Shown piece after piece: positions 44,298-52,954 of a DNA stretch of 64,000 nt; within the stretch, counting starts at the first letter, position 1; each line of letters begins with the position of its first letter. The stretch spans positions 3,330,001-3,394,000 of the forward strand of contig NZ_CP121679.1 in assembly GCF_029760895.1 (NCBI RefSeq), in the 5' to 3' direction. A program made the translations under genes and the position numbers. This DNA comes from Ancylobacter sp. WKF20 (GTDB lineage Bacteria > Pseudomonadota > Alphaproteobacteria > Rhizobiales > Xanthobacteraceae). Under the pieces are notes generated by a model. The model did not search any database. It saw only the letters and a program-made list of their open reading frames with translations, and was not told where the DNA came from.

Positions 44298-47200
44298 AGA
44301 CCTTCAACCTTTCGGACTGGGCGCTCGAGCACCGTTCGCTCGTCTGGTACTTCATGATCGTCTTCGCCCTGGCGGGAACCTTCGCCTATCTCAGCCTCGG
44401 CCGGGAGGAAGATCCCGACTTCACCATCAAGACGATGATCATCCAGGCGAGCTGGCCGGGCGCCTCGGCGCAGGAGGTCACCGAGCAGGTGACCGACCGC
44501 ATCGAGAAGAAGCTGCAGGAGCTCGAATCGCTGGAGCACACCCGCAGCCTGACCACGGCCGGCCAGACGATCATCTTCGTCGACCTGCTGCCGACCACCA
44601 AGGCCAAGGATGTGCCGGCGATCTGGATGCGCGTGCGCAACATGGTGGCCGATGTCGAGGGCAATTTTCCCTCCGGCGTGGTCGGCCCGTTCTTCAACGA
44701 CAACTTCGGCGACGTCTATGGCAACATCTTCGCCTTCACCAGCGACGGGCTGAGCCAGCGCGAGCTGCGCGATCTCGTCGAGGACGCCCGCACCAAGGTG
44801 CTGACCGTGCCGAATGTCGGCAAGGTCGACATCGTCGGGGCGCAGGACGAGGCGATCTATCTCGAATTCTCCACCCGCAAGACCGCCGCGCTCGGCATCG
44901 ACCAGTCGGCGATCCTGACCACGCTGCAGGAGCAGAACAACGTCACGCAGTCCGGCGTCATCCAGGCCGGGCCCGAGCGCATCGCCATCCGCGTCGGCGG
45001 CCGCTTCACCTCGGAGGAAAGCCTGCGGGCGATCAATCTGCGGGTGAATGACCGGTTCTTCCCGCTCACCGATGTCGCCACTATCAGGCGCGGCTATGCC
45101 GACCCGCCGAGCACGTTGTTCCGCTTCAACGGCCAGCCGGCCATCGGCCTCGCGGTGGGCATGAAGACCGGCAGCAACCTGCTGGCCTTCGGCACCGCGC
45201 TCGATGAGACCATGGCGCGCGTCGTCAACGACCTGCCGATCGGCGTCACCGTCGAGCGCGTCTCCGACCAGCCGGCCGTGGTGGACGAAGCCGTCTCCGG
45301 CTTCACCCGCGCGCTGTTCGAGGCCATCGTCATCGTGCTGGCGATCTCCTTCATCAGCCTGGGCTTCCGGGCCGGCCTCGTCGTCGCCATTTCCATTCCG
45401 CTGGTGCTCGCCATCACCTTCCTGGTGATGGCCTATTCGGGCATCTCGCTCCAGCGCATCTCGCTCGGCGCGCTCATCATCGCCCTCGGCCTGCTGGTGG
45501 ACGACGCGATGATCGCGGTGGAGATGATGGTGGCGCGGCTGGAGGTGGGCGACAGCCTGCGCAAGGCCGCCACCCATGTCTACACCTCCACCGCCTTCCC
45601 CATGCTCACCGGCACGCTGGTGACGGTGGCGAGCTTCATCCCCGTCGGCCTCAACAGCAGCGCCGCCGGTGAATTCACCTTCACGCTGTTCGTCGTCATC
45701 GCCGTCTCGCTCATCGTCTCCTGGGTGGTGGCCGTGCTGTTCACCCCGCTGCTCGGCGTGACCATCCTGCCGGCCACGATGAAGAAGCATGCCGAGCACA
45801 AGGGCTGGTTCACCCGGGGCTTCGCAAACCTGCTCCGGCTCTGCCTGAGATGGCGCTGGGTGACGATCATCCTCACCGTCCTCGCCTTTGTCGCCTCGGT
45901 GGCCGGCATGTCGCTGGTGCAGCAGCAGTTCTTCCCGAGCTCGGACCGCCCGGAGCTGATCGTCGACTGGAACCTGCCGCAGAACAGCTCGATCCAGGAA
46001 ACCGACCGGCAGATGGCGCAGTTCGAGAAGGACATGCTCGTGGGCAATCCCGCCATCGAGCACTGGTCGACCTATGTCGGCCGGGGCGCGCCGCGCTTCA
46101 TCCTGTCCTTCGACGTGCAGCCCGACGACATCGCCTTCGGCGAAATGGTCATCCTGACCAAGAACCTCGAAGCCCGGGACAAGCTCAAGGGCGAGCTGCA
46201 GGCCTATCTGCAGAAGACGTTTCCGGGCACCGACGCCTATGTGAAGCTGCTCGACATCGGTCCGCCGGTCGGCAAGCCGGTGCAGTACCGGATCTCCGGC
46301 CCGGACCTGCAGACAGTGCGCGACCTCGCGCAGAAGTTCAGCGCCATCATGGGCAGCGATCCGCGGCTGCGGAACATGTCGATGAACTGGAACGAGCCGG
46401 CGCGCGTGGTGAAGGTGGAGGTGCTGCAGGACAAGGCGCGCCAGCTCGGCGTGTCCTCGCAGGACATCGCCACCGCGCTTAACAGCATCGTCGAGGGCTC
46501 CTCCGCCACGCAGGTGCGCGACGACATCTACCTGATCGACGTGATCGGCCGGGCCCAGGCGACGGAGCGCGGGTCCATCGACACGCTGCTCAACCTCCAG
46601 CTTCCCAGCACCAGCGGGGAGGCGGTGCCGCTGTCCTCGCTCGCCACCTTCCATTACGAGCTCGAGCAGCCCACCATCTGGCGGCGCGACCGCATCCCGA
46701 CCATCACCATCAAGGCCGGCATCACCGACGCGACGCAGCCCGCCACCATCGTCGACGCCCTCGCCCCGCAGGTCGAGGCGTTCCGCAAGAGCCTGCCGGT
46801 CGGCTACCACGTGCAGGTCGGCGGCGCGGTGGAGGAAAGCGCCAAGTCGCAGGGCCCGATCGCCGCCGTGGCGCCGATCATGCTCTTCGTCATGGCGACC
46901 CTGCTGATGATCCAGCTCCAGAGCTTCCACCGGCTGTTCCTGGTGTTCTCGGTGGCGCCGCTGGCGCTGATCGGCGTGGTCATCGCCCTGCTCGCCAGCA
47001 ATGCCCCGCTCGGCTTCGTCGCCCTGCTCGGCGTGCTCGCCCTGATCGGCATCCTGATCCGCAACTCGGTCATCCTGGTCGTGCAGATCGAGGAGATGCG
47101 CAGCACCGGCGTGGCGCCCTGGGAGGCGGTGATCGAGGCGACCGAGCACCGGATGCGGCCCATCCTGCTCACCGCCGCCGCCGCGACGCTGGCGCTGATC

Positions 47201-47392
47201 CCGATCTCGCGCGAGGTGTTCTGGGGCCCGATGGCCTACGCCATGATGGGCGGCATCGTGGTCGGCACGGTTCTCACCCTGCTGTTCCTGCCGGCGCTCT
47301 ATGTGACGTGGTTCCGCATCCGCCGGGATACCCCGCCCTCCACGCCGGCCGCGCCGCTGGCGGCAGACACCGCGCCGACCCCCGCCGGCTGA
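44294..47392 (+). CDS. RND efflux pump permease (AcrB/MexB-like, HAE1 family)
   Basis: A 1032-residue inner-membrane proton-driven exporter with twelve helices: TM1 near residue 15, then a large periplasmic loop, TMs 2-6, a second large loop and TMs 8-12. The proton-relay Asp pair is in LGLLVDDAMIAVEMM. No outer-membrane factor gene follows, so it probably uses one encoded elsewhere. Start GTG 44294. The tight coupling to two adaptors implies one complex. Confidence 0.92.
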   Translation: MKTFNLSDWALEHRSLVWYFMIVFALAGTFAYLSLGREEDPDFTIKTMIIQASWPGASAQEVTEQVTDRIEKKLQELESLEHTRSLTTAGQTIIFVDLLPTTKAKDVPAIWMRVRNMVADVEGNFPSGVVGPFFNDNFGDVYGNIFAFTSDGLSQRELRDLVEDARTKVLTVPNVGKVDIVGAQDEAIYLEFSTRKTAALGIDQSAILTTLQEQNNVTQSGVIQAGPERIAIRVGGRFTSEESLRAINLRVNDRFFPLTDVATIRRGYADPPSTLFRFNGQPAIGLAVGMKTGSNLLAFGTALDETMARVVNDLPIGVTVERVSDQPAVVDEAVSGFTRALFEAIVIVLAISFISLGFRAGLVVAISIPLVLAITFLVMAYSGISLQRISLGALIIALGLLVDDAMIAVEMMVARLEVGDSLRKAATHVYTSTAFPMLTGTLVTVASFIPVGLNSSAAGEFTFTLFVVIAVSLIVSWVVAVLFTPLLGVTILPATMKKHAEHKGWFTRGFANLLRLCLRWRWVTIILTVLAFVASVAGMSLVQQQFFPSSDRPELIVDWNLPQNSSIQETDRQMAQFEKDMLVGNPAIEHWSTYVGRGAPRFILSFDVQPDDIAFGEMVILTKNLEARDKLKGELQAYLQKTFPGTDAYVKLLDIGPPVGKPVQYRISGPDLQTVRDLAQKFSAIMGSDPRLRNMSMNWNEPARVVKVEVLQDKARQLGVSSQDIATALNSIVEGSSATQVRDDIYLIDVIGRAQATERGSIDTLLNLQLPSTSGEAVPLSSLATFHYELEQPTIWRRDRIPTITIKAGITDATQPATIVDALAPQVEAFRKSLPVGYHVQVGGAVEESAKSQGPIAAVAPIMLFVMATLLMIQLQSFHRLFLVFSVAPLALIGVVIALLASNAPLGFVALLGVLALIGILIRNSVILVVQIEEMRSTGVAPWEAVIEATEHRMRPILLTAAAATLALIPISREVFWGPMAYAMMGGIVVGTVLTLLFLPALYVTWFRIRRDTPPSTPAAPLAADTAPTPAG

Positions 47393-47393
47393 C

Positions 47394-47429
47394 AAAAAAG
47401 CCTCCCCGCCCGGGTCGGGGCGGGGAGGC
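47394..47429 (-). terminator. Intrinsic terminator (minus strand) between RND and DoxX genes
   Basis: An 11-bp perfect GC-rich stem (47400-47410 with 47419-47429) with an eight-base loop. On the minus strand it is followed at once by six U (A-run 47394-47399). It terminates the doxX/azoR operon and, without a U-run on the plus strand, may also weakly stop the RND operon. Confidence 0.88.
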
Positions 47430-47470
47430 CTTGGGAAGATCGCGAAAAGTGCGGGCGACGCCCGCGGCGA

Positions 47471-47863
47471 TCAGCGGCGCTGGCGCCAGCCATCGAGGCT
47501 GAAGCCGCCGGCGCCGAACGCCGTCACCTGCAGAAGACCGCCGATGATCGCGATGTTCTTCATGAAGTGGATCATCTGGTTCTGGTCGGCGAGGTTGTTG
47601 TGGAAGAACACCGCCGCCGCCAGGGTGAAGGCGGCAACCGCGAGGCTGCTGATCCGGGCGTGGTAGCCGAGCAGAACGGCGATGCCGCCGCCGAGCTCGA
47701 CGATGACCGCCACCAGATAGGAGATCAGCGGCAGCGGCAGCCCGGCCGAGGCGATATAGGCCTGCGTCGCCTCGGGAGCGGCGATCTTGCTCGCCCCGCT
47801 GGCGATGAAGATGAGCGCGATCAGCACACGGCCGACGGCCGCGAGCAGGTTGGTCTGAGACAT
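47471..47863 (-). CDS. DoxX family membrane protein
   Basis: A 130-residue protein with four helices, typical of DoxX. It begins MSQTNLLAAVGRVLIALIFI, with a second segment starting LVAVIVELGGGIAVL. The family function is uncertain (redox, sulfur or oxidative-stress links). It lies about 48 bases downstream of an azoreductase gene on the same strand, and the two are probably cotranscribed. Confidence 0.82.
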   Translation of the reverse strand: MSQTNLLAAVGRVLIALIFIASGASKIAAPEATQAYIASAGLPLPLISYLVAVIVELGGGIAVLLGYHARISSLAVAAFTLAAAVFFHNNLADQNQMIHFMKNIAIIGGLLQVTAFGAGGFSLDGWRQRR

Positions 47864-47911
47864 GATGGATCCGGCCTTGGTTTCGGGAAAAGGGGATGAA
47901 GCGATTGGGGG

Positions 47912-48520
47912 TCAGGCGGCCAGCGCGTCGATCTGCGCCTTGGCGCCGGCCAGCGCCGCCTTGGCCTCGTCGCCCAGCGCCAGACCTTCGGCGCGGATGA
48001 TCGTCACGTCGGTGAGGCCGATAAAGCCGAGTGCCGCGAGCAGGTAGGATTCCTGATGGTCGAGCGCCGCCAGCGGGCTCTGGCCGCTGTAGACGCCGCC
48101 GCGCGCGGAGGCGATGAACACCTTCTTGCCGGTCACCAGCCCCTCGGGGCCGTTCGGGCCATATTTGAAGCTGCGGCCGGCGACGGCGACGCGGTCGATC
48201 CAGCCCTTGAGCTGCGAGGGGATGGAGAAATTGTACATCGGCGCGCCGATGACGACGATGTCGGCGGCAAACAGCTCGTCCAGATAGGCGCCGCCAGTGG
48301 CGAGGTCCTGGCCGAGATGCGGATCGGACACCGGCGCGCCCTGAAACACCGCCATATGCGCGTCCGACAGATGCAGCGCCGCATCGGCGACGAGGTCGCG
48401 CCGGACGATCCGTGCGCCGGGATGCAGCGCCTGCTGCTTGGCGACGATGTCCGCCGTCAGCGCGCGGGTCGCGGAATAGCCGCCGAGAATGCTGGAATCG
48501 ATGTGCAGGATACTGTTCAT
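47912..48520 (-). CDS. azoR: FMN-dependent NADH-azoreductase
   Basis: A 202-residue flavodoxin-fold oxidoreductase reducing azo dyes and quinones. The N-terminus is MNSILHIDSSILGGYSATRA, and the FMN/active-site loop is PMYNFSIPSQLKGWIDRV followed by GRSFKY. ATG 48520 has GGAGGATC about 8 bases upstream; the longer frame to 48682 is rejected. It is divergent from a LysR regulator, its likely controller, and shares a probable transcript with doxX. A role in quinone/electrophile stress is common for this pair. Confidence 0.88.
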   Translation of the reverse strand: MNSILHIDSSILGGYSATRALTADIVAKQQALHPGARIVRRDLVADAALHLSDAHMAVFQGAPVSDPHLGQDLATGGAYLDELFAADIVVIGAPMYNFSIPSQLKGWIDRVAVAGRSFKYGPNGPEGLVTGKKVFIASARGGVYSGQSPLAALDHQESYLLAALGFIGLTDVTIIRAEGLALGDEAKAALAGAKAQIDALAA

Positions 48521-48651
48521 GGGGTGATCCTCCAGCTGTCCTGGCGTCGGGACCTTGGCCGCGCGTGAGAACAGCTTTTTGAGCGTGGTGAGCATGGAGG
48601 ATGGGTGCCACGCGCCGATATGCCGGGGAAGCCGGTATAAAGTGATGTAAT

Positions 48652-48670
48652 CCATCGACTGCCCCGATGG
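48652..48670. promoter_or_regulatory. LysR-type operator between azoR and its regulator
   Basis: Perfect inverted repeat CCATCG-N7-CGATGG. It fits the LysR T-N11-A rule as ATC-N9-GAT (48654-48668). It lies about 60 bases upstream of the LysR gene and 130 upstream of azoR. It differs from the ATGA-N7-TCAT boxes found farther right, so this is a separate regulator's site. Confidence 0.6.
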
Positions 48671-48730
48671 TAAGATCGACAAAGGCCCGCGCGAGAGTAT
48701 CCTTGGGCCTGCTCACCGGGAGAACCCCCC

Positions 48731-49672
48731 ATGCTCGACGGCGTCTCGCTCGACCAGTTGCGGACTTTCCTCGCGGCCGCCGATGAGGGCAGCTTCTCGG
48801 CCGCCGCCCGGCGGCTGCGGCGCACCCAGTCGGCCGTCAGCGAAGCCATCGCGACGCTCGAGGCTCAGCTCGCCGTGACGCTGTTCGACCGGAGCGCCCG
48901 CTACCCGCGTCTGACGCGGGAAGGCACGGTGCTGCTTGCCGATGCGCGGGGCATCGTTGCCGGCGTCGACGGCATGAAGGCGCGTGCCCGCGGCATTTCC
49001 GGCGGGCTGGAGGCGGAGCTCGCGGCAGTGATCGACGTGTTCTTCCCGATCAGCGTGATCGCCGAGGTCGCCCGCGACTTCCGCGACCAGTTTCCGGCGA
49101 CACCGCTGCGGCTCTATGTCGAGGCGCTCGGCGGCACGGTGCAACCGCTCATCGAAGGGCGGGCGAGCTTCAGCCTCGTCGTGTCGCTGCCCACCCTTCC
49201 CGCCGGGCTGGTGGCCGAACGGGTGACCAGCGTCGATTTCGTCATGGTCGCCAGCGCCGACCATCCGCTCGCCGCCCATGCCGGCCCGATTCCGCGCGAG
49301 GAACTGGCGCGCCACGTCCAGCTCGTGCTGACCGACCGGACCAGCCATTCGCAGGGCCGCGAATTTGGCGTCATGTCGCCCTCGACCTGGCGGCTCGCCG
49401 ACCTGTTCGCCAAGCACGCCTTCCTCATCAGCGGGCTCGGCTGGGGCGGGATGCCGCTCCATGCCGTGGCCAAGGACATCGCCGAGGGGCGGCTGGTGCG
49501 GCTCACCATCGAGGACGCGCCGCTTGAGGGACTGAAACTGCCGATGTCCGCCGTCTACCGCAGCGCCGCCCCACCCGGCCCCGCCGGGCGCTGGATGATC
49601 GACCGCATGAAGCGGTGCCCGAGCGAGGGGCGGAGCGTGGCGCTCATCGAGCCTACGCTCGGGGTGGTCTAA
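48731..49672 (+). CDS. LysR family transcriptional regulator (azoR-linked)
   Basis: A 313-residue LysR protein. HTH in the first ~60 residues (EGSFSAAARRLRRTQSAVSE, continuing AIATLEAQLAVTLFDRSAR) and an effector-binding domain from about residue 90. It is divergent from azoR/doxX; an inverted-repeat LysR box lies between. Such regulators sense quinones or electrophiles (family knowledge); the effector is not identifiable. It ends 75 bases from the convergent cupin gene. Confidence 0.87.
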   Translation: MLDGVSLDQLRTFLAAADEGSFSAAARRLRRTQSAVSEAIATLEAQLAVTLFDRSARYPRLTREGTVLLADARGIVAGVDGMKARARGISGGLEAELAAVIDVFFPISVIAEVARDFRDQFPATPLRLYVEALGGTVQPLIEGRASFSLVVSLPTLPAGLVAERVTSVDFVMVASADHPLAAHAGPIPREELARHVQLVLTDRTSHSQGREFGVMSPSTWRLADLFAKHAFLISGLGWGGMPLHAVAKDIAEGRLVRLTIEDAPLEGLKLPMSAVYRSAAPPGPAGRWMIDRMKRCPSEGRSVALIEPTLGVV

Positions 49673-49746
49673 CCTCGGGCCGGCCCCCGTCCCGGCCGGC
49701 GGCGCCGCTCATGCGGGGAAGGGAGGCGCGTCGGCGCCACCGCCCC

Positions 49747-50229
49747 TCAATGGCCGAGATACTGGGCGTCCGAGACCTGCTCCATCCAGGTGACCACCTT
49801 GCCATCGAGCTCCTCGGCAAAGGCGAAGTGCGACATGGCCTCGGTCGCGCGCGCCCCGTGCCAGTGGCGCAGGTTCGGCGGAATCCAGACGACATCCCCC
49901 GCCGCGATCTCCTCGACTGGCCCGCCTTCCTTCTGCACCCACCCCCGGCCGGAGATGATGAACAGCGTCTGGCCGAGCGGATGGGTGTGCCAGGCGGTGC
50001 GTGCGCCGGGCGCGAAGCTGACCGTCGCGCCGCTGATGCGCGAGGGAGCATCGCCACGGAAATGGCCGGAGATGCGGACATTGCCAGTGAAGAACTCCGC
50101 CGGACCCGGCGCCATCGGGGAATCCTTGGCGCGGACGATCCTCAGATCCGCACCCGGCGCGGGTGCCGGCTCCGCGACGCTGGCGGTCGCGAGAGCCGAG
50201 AGGGCGATGCCGGTGGCGATCTTCTTCAT
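49747..50229 (-). CDS. Cupin-domain protein, (R)-mandelonitrile lyase-like, secreted
   Basis: A 160-residue single-domain cupin with an N-terminal Sec signal (MKKIATGIALSALATASVA). The metal motifs read HTHPLGQTLFIISGRGWVQ (cupin motif 1) and PPNLRHWHGA (motif 2), which provide the His ligands. The arrangement resembles bacterial cupin hydroxynitrile lyases, so a carbonyl/cyanohydrin or related C-C lyase activity is possible. A signal peptide is unusual in that family. Next gene is a cytochrome c. Confidence 0.75.
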   Translation of the reverse strand: MKKIATGIALSALATASVAEPAPAPGADLRIVRAKDSPMAPGPAEFFTGNVRISGHFRGDAPSRISGATVSFAPGARTAWHTHPLGQTLFIISGRGWVQKEGGPVEEIAAGDVVWIPPNLRHWHGARATEAMSHFAFAEELDGKVVTWMEQVSDAQYLGH

Positions 50230-50322
50230 GGTGCGCCTCTTTCAGAGGAAACCAACCCCGATTCACGGGACCGGATGACGGGTGGGCCGGCGTGGAGCGA
50301 CGCCGGCGCAGTGACGGAAGGG

Positions 50323-50706
50323 TCAGTTGCTCGGCGGTTGGCCTTGCAGATAGGCGATGATCGCCGCGCGATCCGCCGCGTTCGTGACCGCGACGGTCAT
50401 GGTCGTGCCCTTCACCATGGCGCGGGGATTGGCAAGGAAGCTGTTGAGCTGGGCGGCATCCCAGGTGATCCCGAGATCGCGCAGGCCCTGCGAGTAGCGC
50501 GCGCCCTCAAGGCTGCCGGCCTTGCGACCGACGATGCCGCTGAGGCTCGGGCCGATGCGGTTCTGGCCGGGCTCCAGGGAGTGACAGGAGGCGCAGCGGG
50601 TGCGGAACAGCCGGTCACCATTGGCCTCCTGCGCGCCGGCCGCAGGGGCGAGCACCAGCAGGGCAAGGAACGGGACGGCGGATAAAGCGCGGAATCGGGC
50701 GGACAT
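50323..50706 (-). CDS. Class I cytochrome c
   Basis: A 127-residue periplasmic c-type cytochrome with a Sec signal (AVPFLALLVLAPAAGAQ). One haem is bound at CASCH, with a probable axial Met in KGTTMTVAV. ATG 50706 is chosen over the upstream ATG near 50727. It sits between the cupin gene and the FAD amine oxidase gene on the same strand, suggesting an electron acceptor for a periplasmic dehydrogenase, perhaps the molybdenum hydroxylase farther right. Confidence 0.87.
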   Translation of the reverse strand: MSARFRALSAVPFLALLVLAPAAGAQEANGDRLFRTRCASCHSLEPGQNRIGPSLSGIVGRKAGSLEGARYSQGLRDLGITWDAAQLNSFLANPRAMVKGTTMTVAVTNAADRAAIIAYLQGQPPSN

Positions 50707-50785
50707 GCGGTCTCCGGCAAGGCTCACGGGCGTCGGGTCCGTGCGGCCGGCGGCCGGGCACGGGGTTTCCGTGGCAAGCTAGGTA

Positions 50786-50817
50786 GGGGGAGACGGCGGG
50801 ATTAGCCCGCCTCCCCC
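50786..50817. terminator. GC-rich stem-loop in the amine oxidase/cytochrome c gap
   Basis: GGGGGAG-(ACG)-GCGGG pairs with CCCGCCTCCCCC, leaving a short bulge and a five-base loop. There is no U-run. It lies in the gap between the amine oxidase stop (50842) and the cytochrome c start on the same strand, so it could attenuate or stabilise mRNA. Confidence 0.4.
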
Positions 50818-50841
50818 GCATGGCGCTATGCGGGAGATTCA

Positions 50842-52086
50842 TCAATCCGCGGGGCGACGCAGCGCCGTCAGGGCCTCGTCGGCGGCGCGCATCCCGGACA
50901 TCAGCGCGCCATGGGCGGTCGAAAAGTCGGTCGGATGCGTGGCCTCGCCGGCGAAGAACAGCCGCTCATCGACAGGACGGGCGAGGCGGTCGCGCGCGGC
51001 GCGGTGACCGGGCAAGGCATGGCTGTAGCCGCCGCCGATCTCCGGCGTCGCGCCCCAGGCGGAGGCGCGCGCCGGGCGCAGCACGCGCCGCACATCCGCG
51101 CCGAAGAGGGCCGCGAGCTGGTCGGTGGCATGGGCGAAGGCGGCGTCGGTTCCCTCGTCACGCGCGCGGCGGGCGCCGGCGCCGCCGAGGAAGCACTCGA
51201 TAACGGGCCGGTCGAGGGGCCGGATGTAATAGGTGCCCGACGCCGGATCGTGGAAGTCGCCGTGCACATGGGTCTCCGCCTCGAAGGGCGAGGGACCGAC
51301 GATCTCCAGAAACAGCTTCTCGTTGCAGCCGAGCGGCAGATGCGCCGCCGCCGCGCGCCAGGGGTCGAGCGCGGCCGGCCAGCGGATCGCGTCGCCGGCG
51401 AGCACATGGGTGGAGACGGTGAGGATCGCCGCCCGGCAGCGCAGCGTGCCGCGCGAGGTGACGAGTTCGATGGCCGGTCCGTTGAGGTCGAGCCGTTCCA
51501 GCGGCGTCGCCAGATGCAGCGCCACATCGGCAGGGAAGCGGGAGGCGATCAGCGTGCCGTAGCCCGCCGGCAGGCGCCAGTTGAGCCCGGTCGAGGCGCT
51601 GTCATAGGCGGCATAGTCGGCGGCCGAGATGCGCTCCAGTTCGTCGCCGCTGATATAGCCGCTCAAGGCCTGGAGATAGGCGAGCCAGCGCTCGCCGGGC
51701 GCCACCGCGTCAAGGGCCCGGTCGCTGGGCGGCGGATCCGCGAGGAGCCGCCGGCTCCAGGCGTCGAACGCGTTGCCGGCCGCTTCCCACTCCGCCGGGA
51801 GCGCGCCGAGATCGCCGAATTGCTGGTCCCAGGCGCTGCGCCGCCGGTCCACGACGAAGCCGGCCGCCTCGGCGATCCGTGTCCACGGGTTGCGGTCGGC
51901 CGAATGCAGCCAGCCGCAGCCGAGATCGAGCGGCAGGCCGCGCATCAGGACGGTCGAGGCGCGCCCGCCAAGACGCGGCAGGGCCTCCAGCACGGCAACC
52001 GACAGGCCGCGACCGGCCAGCCGCCGGGCGGCGCCGATGCCGGCCGCTCCGGCCCCGATGATGGCGATGTCGCAGGCGTGGGTCAT
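50842..52086 (-). CDS. FAD-dependent amine oxidase family protein
   Basis: A 414-residue monoamine-oxidase/phytoene-desaturase-type flavoprotein. The N-terminal FAD motif is IAIIGAGAAGIGAARRLAGR, with the acidic ribose end in EALPRLGGRA. The C-terminal flavin-contacting segment is FFAGEATHPTDFSTAHGALM. It has no signal peptide. The start (52086) lies eight bases from a RIME-like repeat, so its 5' leader is made from the repeat. The substrate could be an amine or polyamine. Confidence 0.83.
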   Translation of the reverse strand: MTHACDIAIIGAGAAGIGAARRLAGRGLSVAVLEALPRLGGRASTVLMRGLPLDLGCGWLHSADRNPWTRIAEAAGFVVDRRRSAWDQQFGDLGALPAEWEAAGNAFDAWSRRLLADPPPSDRALDAVAPGERWLAYLQALSGYISGDELERISAADYAAYDSASTGLNWRLPAGYGTLIASRFPADVALHLATPLERLDLNGPAIELVTSRGTLRCRAAILTVSTHVLAGDAIRWPAALDPWRAAAAHLPLGCNEKLFLEIVGPSPFEAETHVHGDFHDPASGTYYIRPLDRPVIECFLGGAGARRARDEGTDAAFAHATDQLAALFGADVRRVLRPARASAWGATPEIGGGYSHALPGHRAARDRLARPVDERLFFAGEATHPTDFSTAHGALMSGMRAADEALTALRRPAD

Positions 52087-52094
52087 GCGTGGAT

Positions 52095-52202
52095 GCTAGA
52101 GCATTTTCCAGCGACGTGGATTTCTGTTCGCGACAGGAAAATGCGTCAGGCCAATAATTTAGAGCCCTGTTGGTGAGCTGGAGTTCACCCGGAAAGCTCT
52201 AG
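52095..52202 (+). repeat. RIME-like dispersed palindromic repeat, copy 2
   Basis: Same repeat family as 35533-35637 but in the opposite orientation. It starts CTAGAGCATTTTC, has the CGTGGAT, GTTCGCG and GAAAATGCGTC blocks, the conserved AATAATTTAGAGC, and ends in GAAAGCTCTAG. The central arms of the second module have diverged (GTGAGCTGGAGTTCAC). Its terminal CTAG supplies the TAG stop of the RibD-like gene. Confidence 0.8.
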
Positions 52203-52894
52203 GCCGGTTTCACCTTATAGCGAAGATGCACCACGCCGTGATCGAGCGTCTCGGCACTGAGGAACGACAGCGTCACCTTGCCGGCGAGCCCGTCCGGGCC
52301 GGCATCGACGATGGCCTCGCTGCCCGGCCGGGCATCAAGCGCGGGGGTGACGAGCACGCTGAACTCATCGACGAGGCCAGCGGCGAAGAAGGCGCCATTG
52401 GCGCGCGCGCCGCCCTCCACCGCAAGGCGCTGAATGCCGAACTCCCGCGCCAGAATCTCAAGCGCGGCCGCGAGGTCGATCTCAGCGTCCTCGGCGACGA
52501 TGTAGGAAACGCCATCGGCCGCGAGTTCGGCGAGGTGGCTGTCCGGCACATCCCGGCCGAGCAGGGCGATGGCGTGATCACCGCCGACGCTCGATCCCTT
52601 GAAGTGCACCTTGCCGGAGGGATCGAGCGCGATGGCGTAGCTCGCCGCACGCGTCGCGACATGGAGAGGGCGCGCGACCGCGCCGGGCGTCGCCGGCGGA
52701 TGCGGCACGCCCTTGGCCATCTCGGCCATCGTCACCCGCCCGACCAGCCAGGCATCGGCTTTCAGCGTGCCGTGGACCTGCTCATAGAGCCGGCCCCAAT
52801 CGGCGCGACCACCCTGCGGGCTGGCGGTGAACCGGCTCGGGTGCAGGCGCCCGTCGAGCGAAGTTTCCATCAGGCAGATGACATGGGGCTTCAT
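52199..52894 (-). CDS. RibD C-terminal-domain / dihydrofolate reductase-like protein
   Basis: A 231-residue NADPH-dependent reductase-like protein (RibD_C fold). HVICLMETSLDGRLHPSRF at the N-terminus and LAVEGGARANGAFFAAGLVDEF near residue 165 are typical. It is a standalone reductase without a deaminase domain. ATG 52894 has GAGGTG six bases upstream. It lies 60 bases downstream of the alcohol dehydrogenase gene on the same strand and may be cotranscribed. Its TAG stop is inside RIME-like copy 2. Confidence 0.78.
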   Translation of the reverse strand: MKPHVICLMETSLDGRLHPSRFTASPQGGRADWGRLYEQVHGTLKADAWLVGRVTMAEMAKGVPHPPATPGAVARPLHVATRAASYAIALDPSGKVHFKGSSVGGDHAIALLGRDVPDSHLAELAADGVSYIVAEDAEIDLAAALEILAREFGIQRLAVEGGARANGAFFAAGLVDEFSVLVTPALDARPGSEAIVDAGPDGLAGKVTLSFLSAETLDHGVVHLRYKVKPA

Positions 52895-52954
52895 GGGGCG
52901 CACCTCGGACGAAGGACCGCCGGCGATGGCCCGCCGACGGTCAGGGAAGGGATT

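Noticed and set aside
44108..47395. A 1095-codon open frame antisense to the RND pump genes
   Set aside because: Composition is His/Asp/Arg/Gln-rich shadow sequence typical of antisense frames in GC-rich DNA; the plus-strand pump has all family motifs.
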